Made by a program: the position numbers and the translations under genes. Positions 14,571 through 23,876 of a DNA stretch of 32,655 bases are shown here, piece after piece. Origin of the DNA: Levilactobacillus tujiorum (lineage in GTDB: Bacteria; Bacillota; Bacilli; Lactobacillales; Lactobacillaceae); the NCBI RefSeq assembly GCF_012641185.1, contig NZ_JAAXLK010000029.1:1-32655 (forward strand). The letters are read 5' to 3'. Position 1 is the first letter of the stretch. Each line of letters starts with the position of its first letter. The notes under the pieces were generated by a model. The model was not told where the DNA came from, searched no databases, and saw nothing but the letters and a program-made list of their open reading frames with translations.

Positions 14571-15167
14571 TTAATTATTCCCCCCAAAGGCTTGCTCTTC
14601 AATCCAGTTCCAAACAGCATCCTTCCCGATCTTCTTGGGTGCTGAGAACATGATGATATTATCCGTATTCGGCAATGCCATTGACTTCTTAATCTGGCTA
14701 ACGGCTTGGTTCCACTTGCCACGCGCAATCTTATCACTCTTCGTGGCAACGATTAACGTTGGCAAATTGAAATAGGCCAAATACTGATACATCTGAACAT
14801 CGTCTTCCGTTGGTGCGTGCCGCGCATCCACTAAGGAAACGACACCCTTCAACTGATCGCGTTGGGTTAAATAGGTTTCGATCATCTGTCCCCATTTTTC
14901 CCGTTCCGTTTTCGAGACCTTGGCGTAACCATAGCCAGGGACATCGACAAAATACAGTTGATCCTCAACGTTATAAAAGTTCAGTGTCTGGGTCTTACCA
15001 GGCTGACTCGATGTCCGGGCGTACGACCGCCGATTGATCAAAACGTTAGTCAATGATGACTTGCCGACGTTTGAACGGCCGACTAACGCAATCTCCGGGT
15101 ACCCCGTTGTTGGGTACTGTGCGGGGTCAACCGCACTCATGACTAATTCCACGTGATTGACTTCCAT
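14571..15167 (-). CDS. engB: Ribosome biogenesis GTPase EngB/YsxC
   Basis: This 198-residue GTPase is needed for late 50S subunit assembly. Its motifs are all visible: G1 [12 protein letters not shown] at residues 28-39, G3 VDVPGYGYA near 74-82 and G4 ATKSDKI near 141-147. The length is typical for YsxC. The start ATG 15167 has GAGAGGA upstream at a somewhat long spacing. It lies downstream of clpX, the conserved arrangement in Bacilli (clpX then ysxC), but a terminator and a separate -10 element lie between them. Confidence 0.96.
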   Translation of the reverse strand: MEVNHVELVMSAVDPAQYPTTGYPEIALVGRSNVGKSSLTNVLINRRSYARTSSQPGKTQTLNFYNVEDQLYFVDVPGYGYAKVSKTEREKWGQMIETYLTQRDQLKGVVSLVDARHAPTEDDVQMYQYLAYFNLPTLIVATKSDKIARGKWNQAVSQIKKSMALPNTDNIIMFSAPKKIGKDAVWNWIEEQAFGGNN

Positions 15168-15201
15168 TGGTTAATGCCATCCTCTCCAAATATCTTTCAT
15201 C

Positions 15202-15210
15202 ATTTTAACA
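15202..15210 (-). promoter_or_regulatory. Extended -10 promoter for engB
   Basis: On the minus strand TGTTAAAAT (15210-15202) matches TGn plus TAAAAT, about 35 bases before ATG 15167. No clear -35. Confidence 0.4.
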
Positions 15211-15299
15211 CAGAACGTCACCTGACTGGGGACTTTCTCCACGGATTGTTCCGCGCTAAAGCGGTTAATCCTTGACACGGCACCCCTTTACCAACCCAC

Positions 15300-15330
15300 A
15301 AAAAAAGCGACCAACTGTTGAGTTGATCGC
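15300..15330 (-). terminator. Terminator of clpX
   Basis: On the minus strand GCGATCAAC/GTTGGTCGC (9 bp, one T-G pair) is followed by seven T residues. A second palindrome, ACCACAACTTGTGGT (15334-15348), lies just after the clpX stop codon. Confidence 0.85.
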
Positions 15331-15355
15331 CTGACCACAACTTGTGGTTGAAAAA

Positions 15356-16609
15356 TTATGACGCTTTTTGATCCTTCAAAATAACTTCAGGTTCAGCATG
15401 ATCCGTAACCGTATCAGCCGTAATCACAACCTTAGCCACGTCATCACGACTTGGCAAGTCAAACATGATATCGCGCATCACGTCTTCAATGATTGACCGC
15501 AATCCCCGGGCACCCGTGTTACGAGCAATCGCTAATTTAGCCATTTCACGTAGGGCTGCCGGCTGGAATTCCAGCTGAACATCATCCAATGACAGCAACT
15601 TCTCATATTGCTTAACCAAGGCATTCTTAGGTTCCGTCAGGATGCGAACCAGATCGTTTTCATCCAGCTTTTCAAGCGCCGTTAAAATTGGTAACCGGCC
15701 AATAAATTCTGGAATCAAGCCGAACTGTAGCAAGTCTTCAGGAATCACGTGTTGCATTAAGCTATCGCCAGAAGACAAGACTTTTTGTTCCTTCGTATCG
15801 GCGCCAAAACCAATCGTTTGGTCACCCAGACGACGCTTAACAATCCCGTCAATCCCATCAAAGGCCCCACCAACGATGAATAAGATGTTCGTGGTATCAA
15901 TTTGAATGAACTCTTGTTGGGGATGCTTACGTCCACCCTGAGGCGGCACATTCGCAATCGTCCCTTCCAAGATCTTCAGTAACGCTTGTTGAACACCCTC
16001 ACCGGAGACATCCCGTGTGATGGAAACATTTTCCGACTTCTTAGCGATCTTATCGATTTCATCGATATAAATAATCCCTTTTTCAGCCCGTTCAACATCA
16101 TAATCGGCATTTTGGAGCAGCTTCAACAGGATGTTTTCAACGTCTTCACCCACATAACCAGCTTCGGTTAATGTCGTGGCATCAGCAATTGCGAACGGTA
16201 CGTTGAGAATCTTGGCCAAACTTTGCGCCAAGTACGTCTTCCCAGAGCCGGTTGGTCCGATGACGGCAATGTTACTCTTCTGCAGCTCAGGACCTTCATC
16301 ATCCGCCTGAGCCATTTCGTTTACACGCTTATAGTGGTTATAAACTGCCACGGACAAGGTCCGCTTAGCTTCGCTTTGCCCGATAACATATTGATCAAGC
16401 GTATTGACAATTTCAGCAGGGGTAGGCACTTCTAAGGTTTCTTGTGCACTGTCTTGACTGAACTCTTCATCAATAATTTCCTTGCAGAGATCAATACATT
16501 CGTTACAGATGTAAACACCCGGGCCAGCAACGATCTTCTTTACTTGATCCTGTGATTTCCCACAAAAAGAACAAGTAACTGGGCCATTCGTTTCGGTGTT
16601 TTCAAACAA
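15356..16609 (-). CDS. clpX: ATP-dependent protease ATP-binding subunit ClpX
   Basis: The 417-residue AAA+ unfoldase feeds substrates into ClpP. The N-terminal zinc domain has Cys13, Cys16, Cys35 and Cys38. Walker A GPTGSGKT is at 118-125, the pore loop GYVGED lies shortly after, and Walker B IIYIDEID near 180-190. The region [16 protein letters not shown] is present, and the C-terminal small domain contains [10 protein letters not shown]. All functional residues appear intact. It is a single gene with an extended -10 promoter upstream and a terminator before engB. Confidence 0.97.
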   Translation of the reverse strand: MFENTETNGPVTCSFCGKSQDQVKKIVAGPGVYICNECIDLCKEIIDEEFSQDSAQETLEVPTPAEIVNTLDQYVIGQSEAKRTLSVAVYNHYKRVNEMAQADDEGPELQKSNIAVIGPTGSGKTYLAQSLAKILNVPFAIADATTLTEAGYVGEDVENILLKLLQNADYDVERAEKGIIYIDEIDKIAKKSENVSITRDVSGEGVQQALLKILEGTIANVPPQGGRKHPQQEFIQIDTTNILFIVGGAFDGIDGIVKRRLGDQTIGFGADTKEQKVLSSGDSLMQHVIPEDLLQFGLIPEFIGRLPILTALEKLDENDLVRILTEPKNALVKQYEKLLSLDDVQLEFQPAALREMAKLAIARNTGARGLRSIIEDVMRDIMFDLPSRDDVAKVVITADTVTDHAEPEVILKDQKAS

Positions 16610-16711
16610 TAAACTTCACCCTTTCTCTCCAGGCTTAAGCCTAACTCATTACAAAAATCATTTTGGTCAGTAAACCTGTCGAACTAACCAGGTTTTCCCT
16701 ATCAAACGTGT

Positions 16712-16720
16712 ACTATACCA
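16712..16720 (-). promoter_or_regulatory. Extended -10 promoter for clpX
   Basis: On the minus strand TGGTATAGT (16720-16712) is a TGn-extended -10, about 103 bases before ATG 16609. No CtsR-type direct repeat (GGTCAAANANNGGTCAAA) was seen near it. Confidence 0.45.
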
Positions 16721-16778
16721 CAGATAAGCGTCCGAGAGAATCAATTTGCCTCGCACATGTGAAAACCTGACTCTAAAG

Positions 16779-16811
16779 AAAAACCGGAACAACAGCGACT
16801 GTCGTCCCGGT
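16779..16811 (-). terminator. Terminator of tig
   Basis: On the minus strand ACCGGGACGACAG pairs with CTGTTGTTCCGGT (13 bp with G-T pairs), followed by TTTTTC. Confidence 0.85.
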
Positions 16812-16829
16812 CAAGTCCTCAAACAACGA

Positions 16830-18140
16830 CTAGTCGTTGTCTTCTGAGTCCTTCTTCTTGTCTTGCTTTGCAGAATCAGCAATCAAGTCAACGGCGCTCT
16901 TGATAGCAATGTCATGCTTCAACATGTCATCGGAAAGGGCACTGCGAACAGCACTTTCTTCCATACCGTATTGACCAGCTAAGTCCTTAACTTCAGCATT
17001 GATTTCATCTTCTGAAGGTTCGATCTTTTCAGCAGCAACGACGGCTTCAAGCACCAGGTTAGTCTTAACCCGCTTTTCAGCACCGTCAGTAAATTGCTTC
17101 CGTAAGTCGTCTTCAGTCGTTCCAGTTAACTGGAAGTACATCTTTGGTTCGATACCTTGTTGTTGCATGTTAGCCAGGTATTGATCCATTTGACGGTTGA
17201 TGTCATCCTTCAGCATAGCTTCTGGGATTTCAGCAATTTCAGCGTTGTCAACTGCTTCACTGATCGCTTCGTCTTCGATAGCATCATGTGCAGCGTGCGT
17301 CTTTTGTTCCTTCAAACGATCCTTCGTCTTAGCCTTTAATTCTTCCAAGCTATCAACGTCTTCATCAACGTCCTTGGCGAATTCATCGTCCAGTTCTGGT
17401 AATTGCTTTTCCTTAACTTCGTGGATGGTAACCTTGAAAGTGGCTTCCTTGTCACGTAAGTCTTCGGCTTGGTAATCCTTAGGGAAAGTAACCTTAACAT
17501 CAACGTTTTCGCCAGCCTTGTGACCAACTAATTGGTCTTCAAAGCCAGGAATGAAGGAGTTAGAGCCTAACTCTAAGGAGTAGTTGTCAGCCTTACCGCC
17601 ATCGAATTGTTTGCCATCAACGTAACCGTCGAAGTCAATGACAACCGTGTCGCCCTTAGCAGCAGCTTCGTCTTCCTTAAGCACTAATTCAGCTTGTTGT
17701 TGACGTTGCTTTTCCAATTCGGCGTCGATGTCCTTTTGGTAAACCCGCGTGTTTTGCTTCGTTACACTAAGACCCTTGTAGTCGCCCAACTTAACGTCTG
17801 GCTTAACCGTAACAACGGCCTTCAGAACCCAAGCCTTACCCTTGTCCATGGATTCAACGTCCACTTGTGGTTGGTCTACTGGTTCAATACCAGCATCCTT
17901 AATAGCTTGTTCGTAAGCATCTGGTAATACAATGTTTAAAGCATCTTGGTACAATGCTTCTTCACCGTACATTTGGTCGAAGATTTGACGTGGTACACGG
18001 CCCTTACGGAAACCAGGTACAGCCAGGTTCTTCTTGGTACGCTTGAAGGCCTTGTCCAGACCATCTTTAATCATATCAGGAGCAATTTCAAAGGTTAATT
18101 CGCCTTGATTAGAGCCCTTTTTTTCCCATTTTGCAGCCAT
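16830..18140 (-). CDS. tig: Trigger factor
   Basis: The 436-residue ribosome-bound chaperone folds nascent proteins. It has the ribosome-binding signature [12 protein letters not shown] at residues 43-54, the FKBP-type peptidyl-prolyl isomerase domain at about 160-245 ([20 protein letters not shown]) and a long helical, highly charged C-terminal domain. The acidic and lysine-rich tail ends [15 protein letters not shown]. The start ATG 18140 has GGAGGG at 7 bases. tig upstream of clpX is the conserved order in Bacilli, but here each gene has its own promoter and terminator. Confidence 0.97.
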   Translation of the reverse strand: MAAKWEKKGSNQGELTFEIAPDMIKDGLDKAFKRTKKNLAVPGFRKGRVPRQIFDQMYGEEALYQDALNIVLPDAYEQAIKDAGIEPVDQPQVDVESMDKGKAWVLKAVVTVKPDVKLGDYKGLSVTKQNTRVYQKDIDAELEKQRQQQAELVLKEDEAAAKGDTVVIDFDGYVDGKQFDGGKADNYSLELGSNSFIPGFEDQLVGHKAGENVDVKVTFPKDYQAEDLRDKEATFKVTIHEVKEKQLPELDDEFAKDVDEDVDSLEELKAKTKDRLKEQKTHAAHDAIEDEAISEAVDNAEIAEIPEAMLKDDINRQMDQYLANMQQQGIEPKMYFQLTGTTEDDLRKQFTDGAEKRVKTNLVLEAVVAAEKIEPSEDEINAEVKDLAGQYGMEESAVRSALSDDMLKHDIAIKSAVDLIADSAKQDKKKDSEDND

Positions 18141-18201
18141 TATTTTCCCTCCGAAATGAAAGATATTACTATTTACAATTCTATCAATTGCATACTGTAT
18201 A

Positions 18202-18230
18202 AGTGTACCTTATGCTATCCAAATTGTAAA
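18202..18230 (-). promoter_or_regulatory. Promoter of tig
   Basis: On the minus strand TTTACA (18230-18225), a 17-base spacer and TACACT (18207-18202), about 60 bases before ATG 18140. Confidence 0.55.
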
Positions 18231-18438
18231 ATGGTTTTTGCCTAAATGCCGTGAATGACGCGGCTTTCCTCGAATTTTCCTGAGAAAAATCGTGAAAAAG
18301 TAAACCGCTATCGAAAATTCATGCCAACCGAAACGATTCTGTCAGCCTGCCCAGTCCACTTCCCGGCTATGGCTAGAGTGATGGTCACTGAATCGCGGTA
18401 ACGCCTTAATCCCACATGGGCTTCATGATTAAGACACG
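18231..18438. other. Gene-free stretch between the tig promoter and the tuf terminator
   Basis: The whole gap between tig and tuf is 364 bases (18141-18504). Apart from the tig promoter and the tuf terminator, the middle about 200 bases contain no reading frame of note. Two weak palindromes are visible: CTTAATC...GATTAAG (18405-18433) with an inner CCCA-CA-TGGG, and AGTGATGGTCACT (18377-18389 area). I could not assign a function. Confidence 0.4.
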
Positions 18439-18473
18439 AAAAAAGGACTGAAAAGTCGAGCTTTTCAGTCCTT
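18439..18473 (-). terminator. Terminator of tuf
   Basis: On the minus strand AAGGACTGAAAAG/CTTTTCAGTCCTT is a perfect 13-bp stem followed by a T-run. Confidence 0.92.
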
Positions 18474-18504
18474 TAATCAGGATACACTAATTAAATCACT
18501 TTAA

Positions 18505-19695
18505 TTAGTCGTCGATTTCCGTAACGGTACCGGCACCAACAGTGTGGCCACCTTCACGAACAGTAAACTTAGTACCCTTTTCAATGGCAGCTGGTTGGAT
18601 CAGTTCAACAGTGAACGTCACGTTATCACCAGGCATAACCATTTCAACGCCATCTGGCAATTCGATAACACCAGTGATATCAGTGGTGTGGAAGTAGAAT
18701 TGTGGACGGTAGTTTGAGAAGAATGGCGTATGACGGCCACCTTCTTCTTTGCTCAAGATGTAGACTTCACCCTTGAACTTTTCGTGCGTTTGGATTGAGC
18801 CTGGTTGTGCCAGAACTTGTCCACGAACGACTTGGTCACGGTTAACCCCACGAAGTAAGGCACCAACGTTATCCCCGGCTTCACCAAGGTCCAACGTCTT
18901 ACGGAACATTTCAAGACCAGTAACAGTCGTCTTCAATACGTCGTCATGTAAACCAACGATTTCAACTTCGTCACCGACTTTAACAGTCCCACGGTCGATA
19001 CGACCGGAAGCAACAGTCCCACGACCAGTGATCGTGAAGACATCTTCAACAGGCATTAAGAATGGCTTGTCGTTTTCACGTTCTGGAGTTGGGATGTAGT
19101 CATCAACGATGTCCATCAAGTGAAGGATAACCTTAGTTTGTTCTTCGTCGCCTTCAAGAGCCTTCAAAGCGGAACCACGAACAACAGGAATATCGTCACC
19201 AGGGTAATCGTATTCAGACAATAACTCACGAACTTCCATTTCAACTAAGTCAACCAATTCGTCATCGTCAACTAAGTCGGTCTTGTTTAAGAAGACAACG
19301 ATGTAGTCAACACCAACTTGGCGGGCAAGCAAAATGTGTTCACGCGTTTGTGGCATAGGACCATCAGTAGCAGCAACAACCAAGATAGCACCGTCCATTT
19401 GGGCAGCACCAGTGATCATGTTCTTGATGTAGTCAGCATGTCCTGGGGCATCGATATGCGCATAGTGACGCTTTTCAGTTTCGTATTCAACGTGGGCAGT
19501 GTTGATCGTGATACCACGTTCACGTTCTTCTGGAGCAGCATCGATATCAGCGTAATCTTCGGCCTTAGCTAAACCTTTGTCAGCAAGTACCTTAGTGATT
19601 GCAGCAGTTAACGTCGTTTTCCCATGGTCAATATGGCCAATAGTACCAATATTTACATGGGGTTTAGTTCTTTCATAATGTTCTTTTTCAGCCAT
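18505..19695 (-). CDS. tuf: Translation elongation factor Tu
   Basis: The 396-residue EF-Tu delivers aminoacyl-tRNA to the ribosome in a GTP-dependent way. The start is ATG 19695 ([20 protein letters not shown]), with AGGAGGG upstream; the frame is open 13 codons further but these have no ribosome binding site. G1 is [10 protein letters not shown]3 DAPGHADY, G4 NKTD and domain II/III follow normally, ending [10 protein letters not shown]. It stands alone, not next to fusA or rpsG, with two promoter-like elements upstream and a perfect terminator. Codons are strongly biased, as expected for a highly expressed gene. Confidence 0.98.
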   Translation of the reverse strand: MAEKEHYERTKPHVNIGTIGHIDHGKTTLTAAITKVLADKGLAKAEDYADIDAAPEERERGITINTAHVEYETEKRHYAHIDAPGHADYIKNMITGAAQMDGAILVVAATDGPMPQTREHILLARQVGVDYIVVFLNKTDLVDDDELVDLVEMEVRELLSEYDYPGDDIPVVRGSALKALEGDEEQTKVILHLMDIVDDYIPTPERENDKPFLMPVEDVFTITGRGTVASGRIDRGTVKVGDEVEIVGLHDDVLKTTVTGLEMFRKTLDLGEAGDNVGALLRGVNRDQVVRGQVLAQPGSIQTHEKFKGEVYILSKEEGGRHTPFFSNYRPQFYFHTTDITGVIELPDGVEMVMPGDNVTFTVELIQPAAIEKGTKFTVREGGHTVGAGTVTEIDD

Positions 19696-19768
19696 TAATG
19701 AAACCCTCCTGTATTTTATCGCAAGGATAATCACCTTTCTAACGAAAAATAATCACCCTTTGCGTAAA

Positions 19769-19774
19769 ATTATA
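19769..19774 (-). promoter_or_regulatory. Second -10 element upstream of tuf
   Basis: A perfect TATAAT on the minus strand, about 75 bases before the tuf ATG. The -35 region is poor. Confidence 0.35.
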
Positions 19775-19829
19775 CTACTTCTTTTCAGAAAGGGAAAGCT
19801 GGAACCCTCCCAAAAAAGAATCCTTGACC

Positions 19830-19858
19830 AGTATATATGCTGCAGAATTATTTGTAAA
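19830..19858 (-). promoter_or_regulatory. Main promoter of tuf
   Basis: On the minus strand TTTACA (19858-19853), a 17-base spacer and TATACT (19835-19830). The leader to the tuf ATG would be about 130 bases. It lies just after the stop codon of the TPR-like gene. Confidence 0.65.
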
Positions 19859-19875
19859 CTAAAATCTTGCCGAAT

Positions 19876-20832
19876 TTACGGTTTTTCATGATTTTTATCG
19901 TCAATTGAACCGAATAAAGCCGACATGTAGCGATTTAGGCGGTCTTGCCACACATTAATTTCTTCTAATTCTGCGTCATCGGCCTGATCTGTCACCGATT
20001 GTTGCGCCGCCACCTGAACCCAAGCCACCGGATTCTGAATAATTTTATCGATAAACGGGTACAACATCATCAATTGTAACGTAATTGTTTGGGAAATGTT
20101 AGCCATAAGCATCGGATCTTGTTGTTCTAAATTCTCATGCAAGTAATTCTGAATCTTTTGTGCCGCCAGACTCGTCCCTACCGGCTTTAATTTAGCCGTA
20201 TCGACCGCGTGCACTTGATCATCTAACCAGTGCAACTGAACCGTGATTGTGGTGTGCAATCGCAGTAGCTCTTCCAACAAGGTTGCCCGCATCAAGGGGT
20301 GTAAAAAGGGATCAACCAGCAAGTATTGCACCCCACGCATAAATTCCTGCAACGGTAACTGCCGTGCCCGTTCAAGCCGCTGTCGTTGTTCAGCAAAGCT
20401 CACATCCCCTAAATGGTAGAATTGCTTAGCTAAAACTCGCTGCGTTTCACCCAGACTCTGTCGGGACGCTTGTTCAGCCGCCTCAATCTGGCTTAGTCCC
20501 TGGTCACGCCAAGCTTGAGCGGACGGTAATTCACAGAATTCCCGCGCAAAAATAAACTGTTGTTTTTTCAATGCCACGTCAAGTCGCAGCTGAAATGTGG
20601 CCGCCGATTCCAAATAGATCAGGTCTTGTTCTGCTGCATATTGCTCGGCCACAGAATACTGCTCATCGTGGTAGAGACTGGCCACTAAATATCGGTTAAA
20701 TTCAGCCGTCTGCTGGTCAGCATAGAGCTTTTCAAACAAATCAATAGCCGTAGACCAGTCTTCAGTAGAAAACGCCTGACGTGCCTTTTTTGCCGCTGCT
20801 TCACGTGCAGCTGGGCTGGAAAATCCTTCCAT
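19876..20832 (-). CDS. TPR-like helical repeat protein
   Basis: The 318-residue soluble protein is almost entirely helical. Its N-terminal 110 residues have spaced Ala/Tyr/Leu patterns of tetratricopeptide type (AAAKKARQAFSTEDWSTAID, then LVASLYHDEQYSVAEQYAAE). The C-terminal half has Gln/Leu-rich helices with no catalytic motif. It resembles the TPR-domain proteins encoded between tuf and the RNase J gene in lactobacilli; the role is not known, and a scaffold or chaperone-like function is only a guess. ATG 20832 has GGGGGGA-type purines upstream. It follows rnjB after a hairpin terminator and could be partly co-transcribed with it. Confidence 0.75.
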   Translation of the reverse strand: MEGFSSPAAREAAAKKARQAFSTEDWSTAIDLFEKLYADQQTAEFNRYLVASLYHDEQYSVAEQYAAEQDLIYLESAATFQLRLDVALKKQQFIFAREFCELPSAQAWRDQGLSQIEAAEQASRQSLGETQRVLAKQFYHLGDVSFAEQRQRLERARQLPLQEFMRGVQYLLVDPFLHPLMRATLLEELLRLHTTITVQLHWLDDQVHAVDTAKLKPVGTSLAAQKIQNYLHENLEQQDPMLMANISQTITLQLMMLYPFIDKIIQNPVAWVQVAAQQSVTDQADDAELEEINVWQDRLNRYMSALFGSIDDKNHEKP

Positions 20833-20863
20833 AATCGTCCCCCCTTATCACCATTTTTGAATC

Positions 20864-20897
20864 AAAACGGACCGACGTCTAAATTGGCCTCGGTCCG
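20864..20897 (-). terminator. Terminator of rnjB
   Basis: On the minus strand CGGACCGA/TCGGTCCG (8 bp, 14-base loop) is followed by TTTTGATT. The tail is short, so read-through into the next gene is possible. Confidence 0.55.
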
Positions 20898-20908
20898 CTT
20901 CATTTCAA

Positions 20909-22795
20909 TTAGTCTTTCTTATCTGCGACGGGTTTCTTAGCCCGTGGACGCCGCTTGCGATTACGACGAGGTTTATTTGCCGATTGGCCATCCGCGGCCG
21001 ACTTGGACTTACTTGCCGCCTTAGCTTTAGGTTTGGCTTTGGCCTTCCCCTTCGGCTTGCTTACGGCCTTGGTGTCCTTAGCATGGGCCTTGCCAGTCGT
21101 CGCCTTGTCCTTGCTACTGGAGCGGCGATGATGCTGGTTGACTTCCATGATAACCGGTAAGATCACGGGACGTCTGTGCGTTTGCTCAAACAGGTAATGA
21201 CTCAGGTGTTCACGTACATCCTGCTTCAAATGGCCCCAATCGAACTCCTTGTTGTCCAAGTTGTTCTGCACGGCCTTACGAATAATCTGACCGCTTTCCT
21301 GCATCAAGTCTTTATTCGCCTTAACGTAAACAAACCCGCGGGACGTGATCTTAGGATCAGCCACGATTTGTTTTTTCTTCCGATCAATGGTTACGACCGC
21401 AATAAAGATCCCATCATCCGCCAAGACCTTCCGATCCCGTAAGACGATGTTTCCAATATCACCGACACCAATCCCATCGATCATGGTATCACTGACATCG
21501 ATTCCCTCACCAAGGCCCATCGTGCCCTTAGCGTAGGTCAGAACATCCCCTTTAGCCAGGATGAAGATATGGTCAGCTGGCATGCCTAATTCCATCGCGG
21601 CATTCGCATGGGCGTTTAGCAACCGGTATTCACCCTGAATAGGAACCAAGTACGTCGGCTTTAACAGGTTCAACATTAATTGTAGATCACGTTTGTAAGC
21701 GTGGCCGGATGAATTCATCTCATCAGAAATGGCTTTGACTTCGCCACCGGCACGGTAGACCATATCACGCGTCTGCGCCACCGTGGTATCCATCGCATGG
21801 GAGGGGGTCGTCGCAATGTAAACGAGGTCGCCCTCTTGAATATTAAGTTTCTTCTCCTGCTTGTTAGCCATCCGTTGAATAGACTTAATCGGCTCACCCA
21901 TTTTACCCGTCTGTAAAATAACCGTTTCGGCAGGTTCTAGGCTATCCAACTGTTCAGGAGTAACTAATAGGTCGTCATCAAATGATAACTTACCTAATTT
22001 CATCGCCGTGTTCACAATCTTCTCTAAGTCCTGCCCCGTTAAACAAACCTTGCGCCCTGTCTTGGCAGCGGCATCGAAGACTTGTTGAATACGCAGAATG
22101 TTAGAGGCGACACAGGCGACAACGACGCGCCCATTCCGATAGTTGAACGTTTCTTCAATTGACTCCGCAATGGCTTGCTCGGAAGCATTCATATTGGGAT
22201 TTTCAGCATTGGCTGAGTCACTCAGTACCGCCAAAACGCCAGCCTGACCGATCGCCCCTAACCGTGCATAATCCGTTTGATAACCCGGCTTGGCCGTTTG
22301 ATCAAACTTAAAGTCACCCGTATAGACGATTTGACCTTCATCCGTCTTCAAGTCAATCCCAAGTGATTCTGGAATCGAATGGGTGGTCGAGAAGAAGGAA
22401 ACGACCACGTCGCCAAAGTCAATTTCCGTCTTTTCATCTACGACGTGAAAATCATCATAGTTCTTCACTTTAGGTTCATCAGCCACGTTCAACTTGGCTA
22501 ACGCAATCGTCATTTCGGACCCAAAAACTGGGACGTTAAACTCACTCAAGAAGTAAGGTAACGCGCCAATTGCATCAGCATGGCCGTGGGTTAAGAAGAC
22601 CGCCACGATCCGATCCTTATTTTCTCGTAAGTAACTCCAGTCAGGAATCACAACATCGATCCCCAACAACTCATTTTCCGGGTACTTCAACCCACAATCT
22701 AAAATATAAATACTGCCATTAACATCAACGGCATACATGTTCTTTCCGTTCTCGCGGACACCGCCGAACGGTATAATCTTTATCTTCGCACTCAT
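20909..22795 (-). CDS. rnjB: Ribonuclease J2
   Basis: The 628-residue metallo-beta-lactamase/beta-CASP ribonuclease takes part in mRNA decay and RNA processing, normally as a partner of RNase J1. It starts MSAKIKIIPFGGVRENGKNM and has the metal motif region FLTHGHADAIGALPYFL. The canonical HxHxDH reads H70-G-H72-A-D74-A75, so the last His is Ala. The same change is known from streptococcal RNase J2 and fits a J2 with weak catalysis of its own. The beta-CASP region and YTGDFKFDQT follow. Residues from about 555 to 628 form a very basic Lys/Ala/Arg tail, probably RNA-binding and disordered. ATG 22795 follows a GAGGTGAA ribosome binding site. Confidence 0.93.
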   Translation of the reverse strand: MSAKIKIIPFGGVRENGKNMYAVDVNGSIYILDCGLKYPENELLGIDVVIPDWSYLRENKDRIVAVFLTHGHADAIGALPYFLSEFNVPVFGSEMTIALAKLNVADEPKVKNYDDFHVVDEKTEIDFGDVVVSFFSTTHSIPESLGIDLKTDEGQIVYTGDFKFDQTAKPGYQTDYARLGAIGQAGVLAVLSDSANAENPNMNASEQAIAESIEETFNYRNGRVVVACVASNILRIQQVFDAAAKTGRKVCLTGQDLEKIVNTAMKLGKLSFDDDLLVTPEQLDSLEPAETVILQTGKMGEPIKSIQRMANKQEKKLNIQEGDLVYIATTPSHAMDTTVAQTRDMVYRAGGEVKAISDEMNSSGHAYKRDLQLMLNLLKPTYLVPIQGEYRLLNAHANAAMELGMPADHIFILAKGDVLTYAKGTMGLGEGIDVSDTMIDGIGVGDIGNIVLRDRKVLADDGIFIAVVTIDRKKKQIVADPKITSRGFVYVKANKDLMQESGQIIRKAVQNNLDNKEFDWGHLKQDVREHLSHYLFEQTHRRPVILPVIMEVNQHHRRSSSKDKATTGKAHAKDTKAVSKPKGKAKAKPKAKAASKSKSAADGQSANKPRRNRKRRPRAKKPVADKKD

Positions 22796-22865
22796 AAGTT
22801 CACCTCAAGTATCTTTACTAGTTTTTAAGTTAATCACTGATCACAACCGACCAGTCTTTTCTTAT

Positions 22866-22881
22866 AGGTATCGCTACCTAG
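22866..22881 (-). other. Leader hairpin upstream of rnjB
   Basis: TAGGTA-TCGC-TACCTA is a perfect 6-bp stem with a tetraloop, about 75 bases before the rnjB start. It may be a small 5' UTR structure. Confidence 0.35.
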
Positions 22882-22953
22882 ATTCGTCCATGATTAAACT
22901 TTCTCCAGTCTACCATACTTTAGGCAATTACTGAACTATGAAGACATGCCACG

Positions 22954-22987
22954 CAAAAAAAGTCCATCTCCCAGTGGGAAATGGACT
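22954..22987 (-). terminator. Terminator of rpsO
   Basis: On the minus strand AGTCCATTTCCC/GGGAGATGGACT with a short loop is followed by seven T residues. Confidence 0.9.
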
Positions 22988-23002
22988 CGTAGGTGCGGCG
23001 AA

Positions 23003-23272
23003 TTAACGACGCAAGCCTAAGCTCTTGATTAATTCACGGTAACGTTGAACGTCGGTCTTCCGTAAGTAAGCCAAAAGGTTACGACGGTGACCAATCTTCT
23101 TCATCAAACCACGTTGTGAATGGAAATCCTTACGGTGCTTTTGCATGTGCACGTTGATTTCGTTGATGTCAGCAGTCAAAACAGCAACTTGGACTTCAGT
23201 AGAACCCGTGTCGCCTTCGTGACGTGCGTATTGCTTGATGATTTCGTTCTTCTTTTCTGGACTAATAGCCAT
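23003..23272 (-). CDS. rpsO: 30S ribosomal protein S15
   Basis: The 89-residue protein binds the central domain of 16S rRNA in early 30S assembly. The start is ATG 23272 ([20 protein letters not shown]), not the in-frame ATG 23293, which adds seven non-conserved residues; AAGGGTGG serves as ribosome binding site. Residues [14 protein letters not shown] and [20 protein letters not shown] are the conserved S15 core, and the C-terminus is LGLRR. It is a single gene with a promoter and terminator. S15 often autoregulates through its own leader, but no such structure was proved here. Confidence 0.97.
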   Translation of the reverse strand: MAISPEKKNEIIKQYARHEGDTGSTEVQVAVLTADINEINVHMQKHRKDFHSQRGLMKKIGHRRNLLAYLRKTDVQRYRELIKSLGLRR

Positions 23273-23373
23273 GGTAAATGTACCACCCTTCATATAATTG
23301 CCCTAAACTGAGTAAGTCGACGGTGGTTGTCGAGCCAACTAAGTTAAGGGTTTGTGCTTTTGCACAGTTATTA

Positions 23374-23402
23374 ATCATACTTAAATCCTGACCAAATAGC
23401 AA
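23374..23402 (-). promoter_or_regulatory. Promoter of rpsO
   Basis: On the minus strand TTGCTA (23402-23397), a 17-base spacer and TATGAT (23379-23374). The leader of about 100 bases contains a small GTGC-AAAA-GCAC hairpin. Confidence 0.6.
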
Positions 23403-23460
23403 GTTTTTCTTCAAGATTACCTATCAAGTAATATTGCTTTACATTTATCGCGCGAAAGTA

Positions 23461-23489
23461 TTGCATTCGGTCGTTGGGTTCTGTATAAT
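23461..23489 (+). promoter_or_regulatory. Promoter of rpsT
   Basis: TTGCAT (23461-23466), a 17-base spacer and a perfect TATAAT (23484-23489), about 60 bases before ATG 23549. Confidence 0.72.
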
Positions 23490-23548
23490 TACATACGTTG
23501 AAATTAAGATTTCCGGTACAGGAATTCTCATTCGGAGGTGAAATTTTC

Positions 23549-23803
23549 ATGCCAATTATCAAATCAGCAATCGAACGTGCCAAGACTAACGTTAAGGCCA
23601 ACGAACGTAACTCAGCACAATTAAGCACTATGCGGACTGCCGTTAAGCGTTTTGAAGAAGCTAAGACGGCCGGTGCCGACAACGCGGAAGAATTATACCG
23701 TTTAGCTAGTGCTGCTGTTGACCACGCCGCTTCTAAGGGCTTGATCAAGAAAAACAAGGCTTCCCGTGACAAGTCACGGATGGCTGCACGTTTAGCTAAG
23801 TAA
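23549..23803 (+). CDS. rpsT: 30S ribosomal protein S20
   Basis: The 84-residue, very basic, three-helix protein binds 16S rRNA in the 30S subunit. The start is ATG 23549 ([20 protein letters not shown]) with GGAGGTGAA upstream; the frame is open 17 codons further but that part lies in the leader. The conserved end [17 protein letters not shown] is present. rpsT is on the plus strand and divergent from rpsO, beside holA, which is the usual neighbour in Firmicutes. Promoter and terminator make it a single-gene unit. Confidence 0.97.
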   Translation: MPIIKSAIERAKTNVKANERNSAQLSTMRTAVKRFEEAKTAGADNAEELYRLASAAVDHAASKGLIKKNKASRDKSRMAARLAK

Positions 23804-23836
23804 TCAATTAATCAAAAACGATTAGATGATGCAATC

Positions 23837-23869
23837 AGGGGATCGACCATTTGGCCGATCCCCTTTTTT
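23837..23869 (+). terminator. Terminator of rpsT
   Basis: GGGGATCG/CGATCCCC with an inner ACCA/TGG pairing is followed by six T residues. It lies just before the stop codon of the convergent holA gene. Confidence 0.88.
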
Positions 23870-23876
23870 GTATGAT

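Noticed and set aside
14570-14749. 60-codon extension of the MazG-like gene
   Set aside because: Lies entirely within engB in another frame; conserved start is ATG 14569.
16610-16780. CtsR-type operator upstream of clpX
   Set aside because: No repeated GGTCAAA heptamers were found in the promoter region.
19696-19734. 13-codon extension of tuf
   Set aside because: No ribosome binding site and not found in EF-Tu; MAEKEHYER is the family start.
20909-22795. RNase J1 assignment
   Set aside because: The motif GHADAIGALPYF and the start FGGVRENGKN match the J2 type; J1 keeps the final His.
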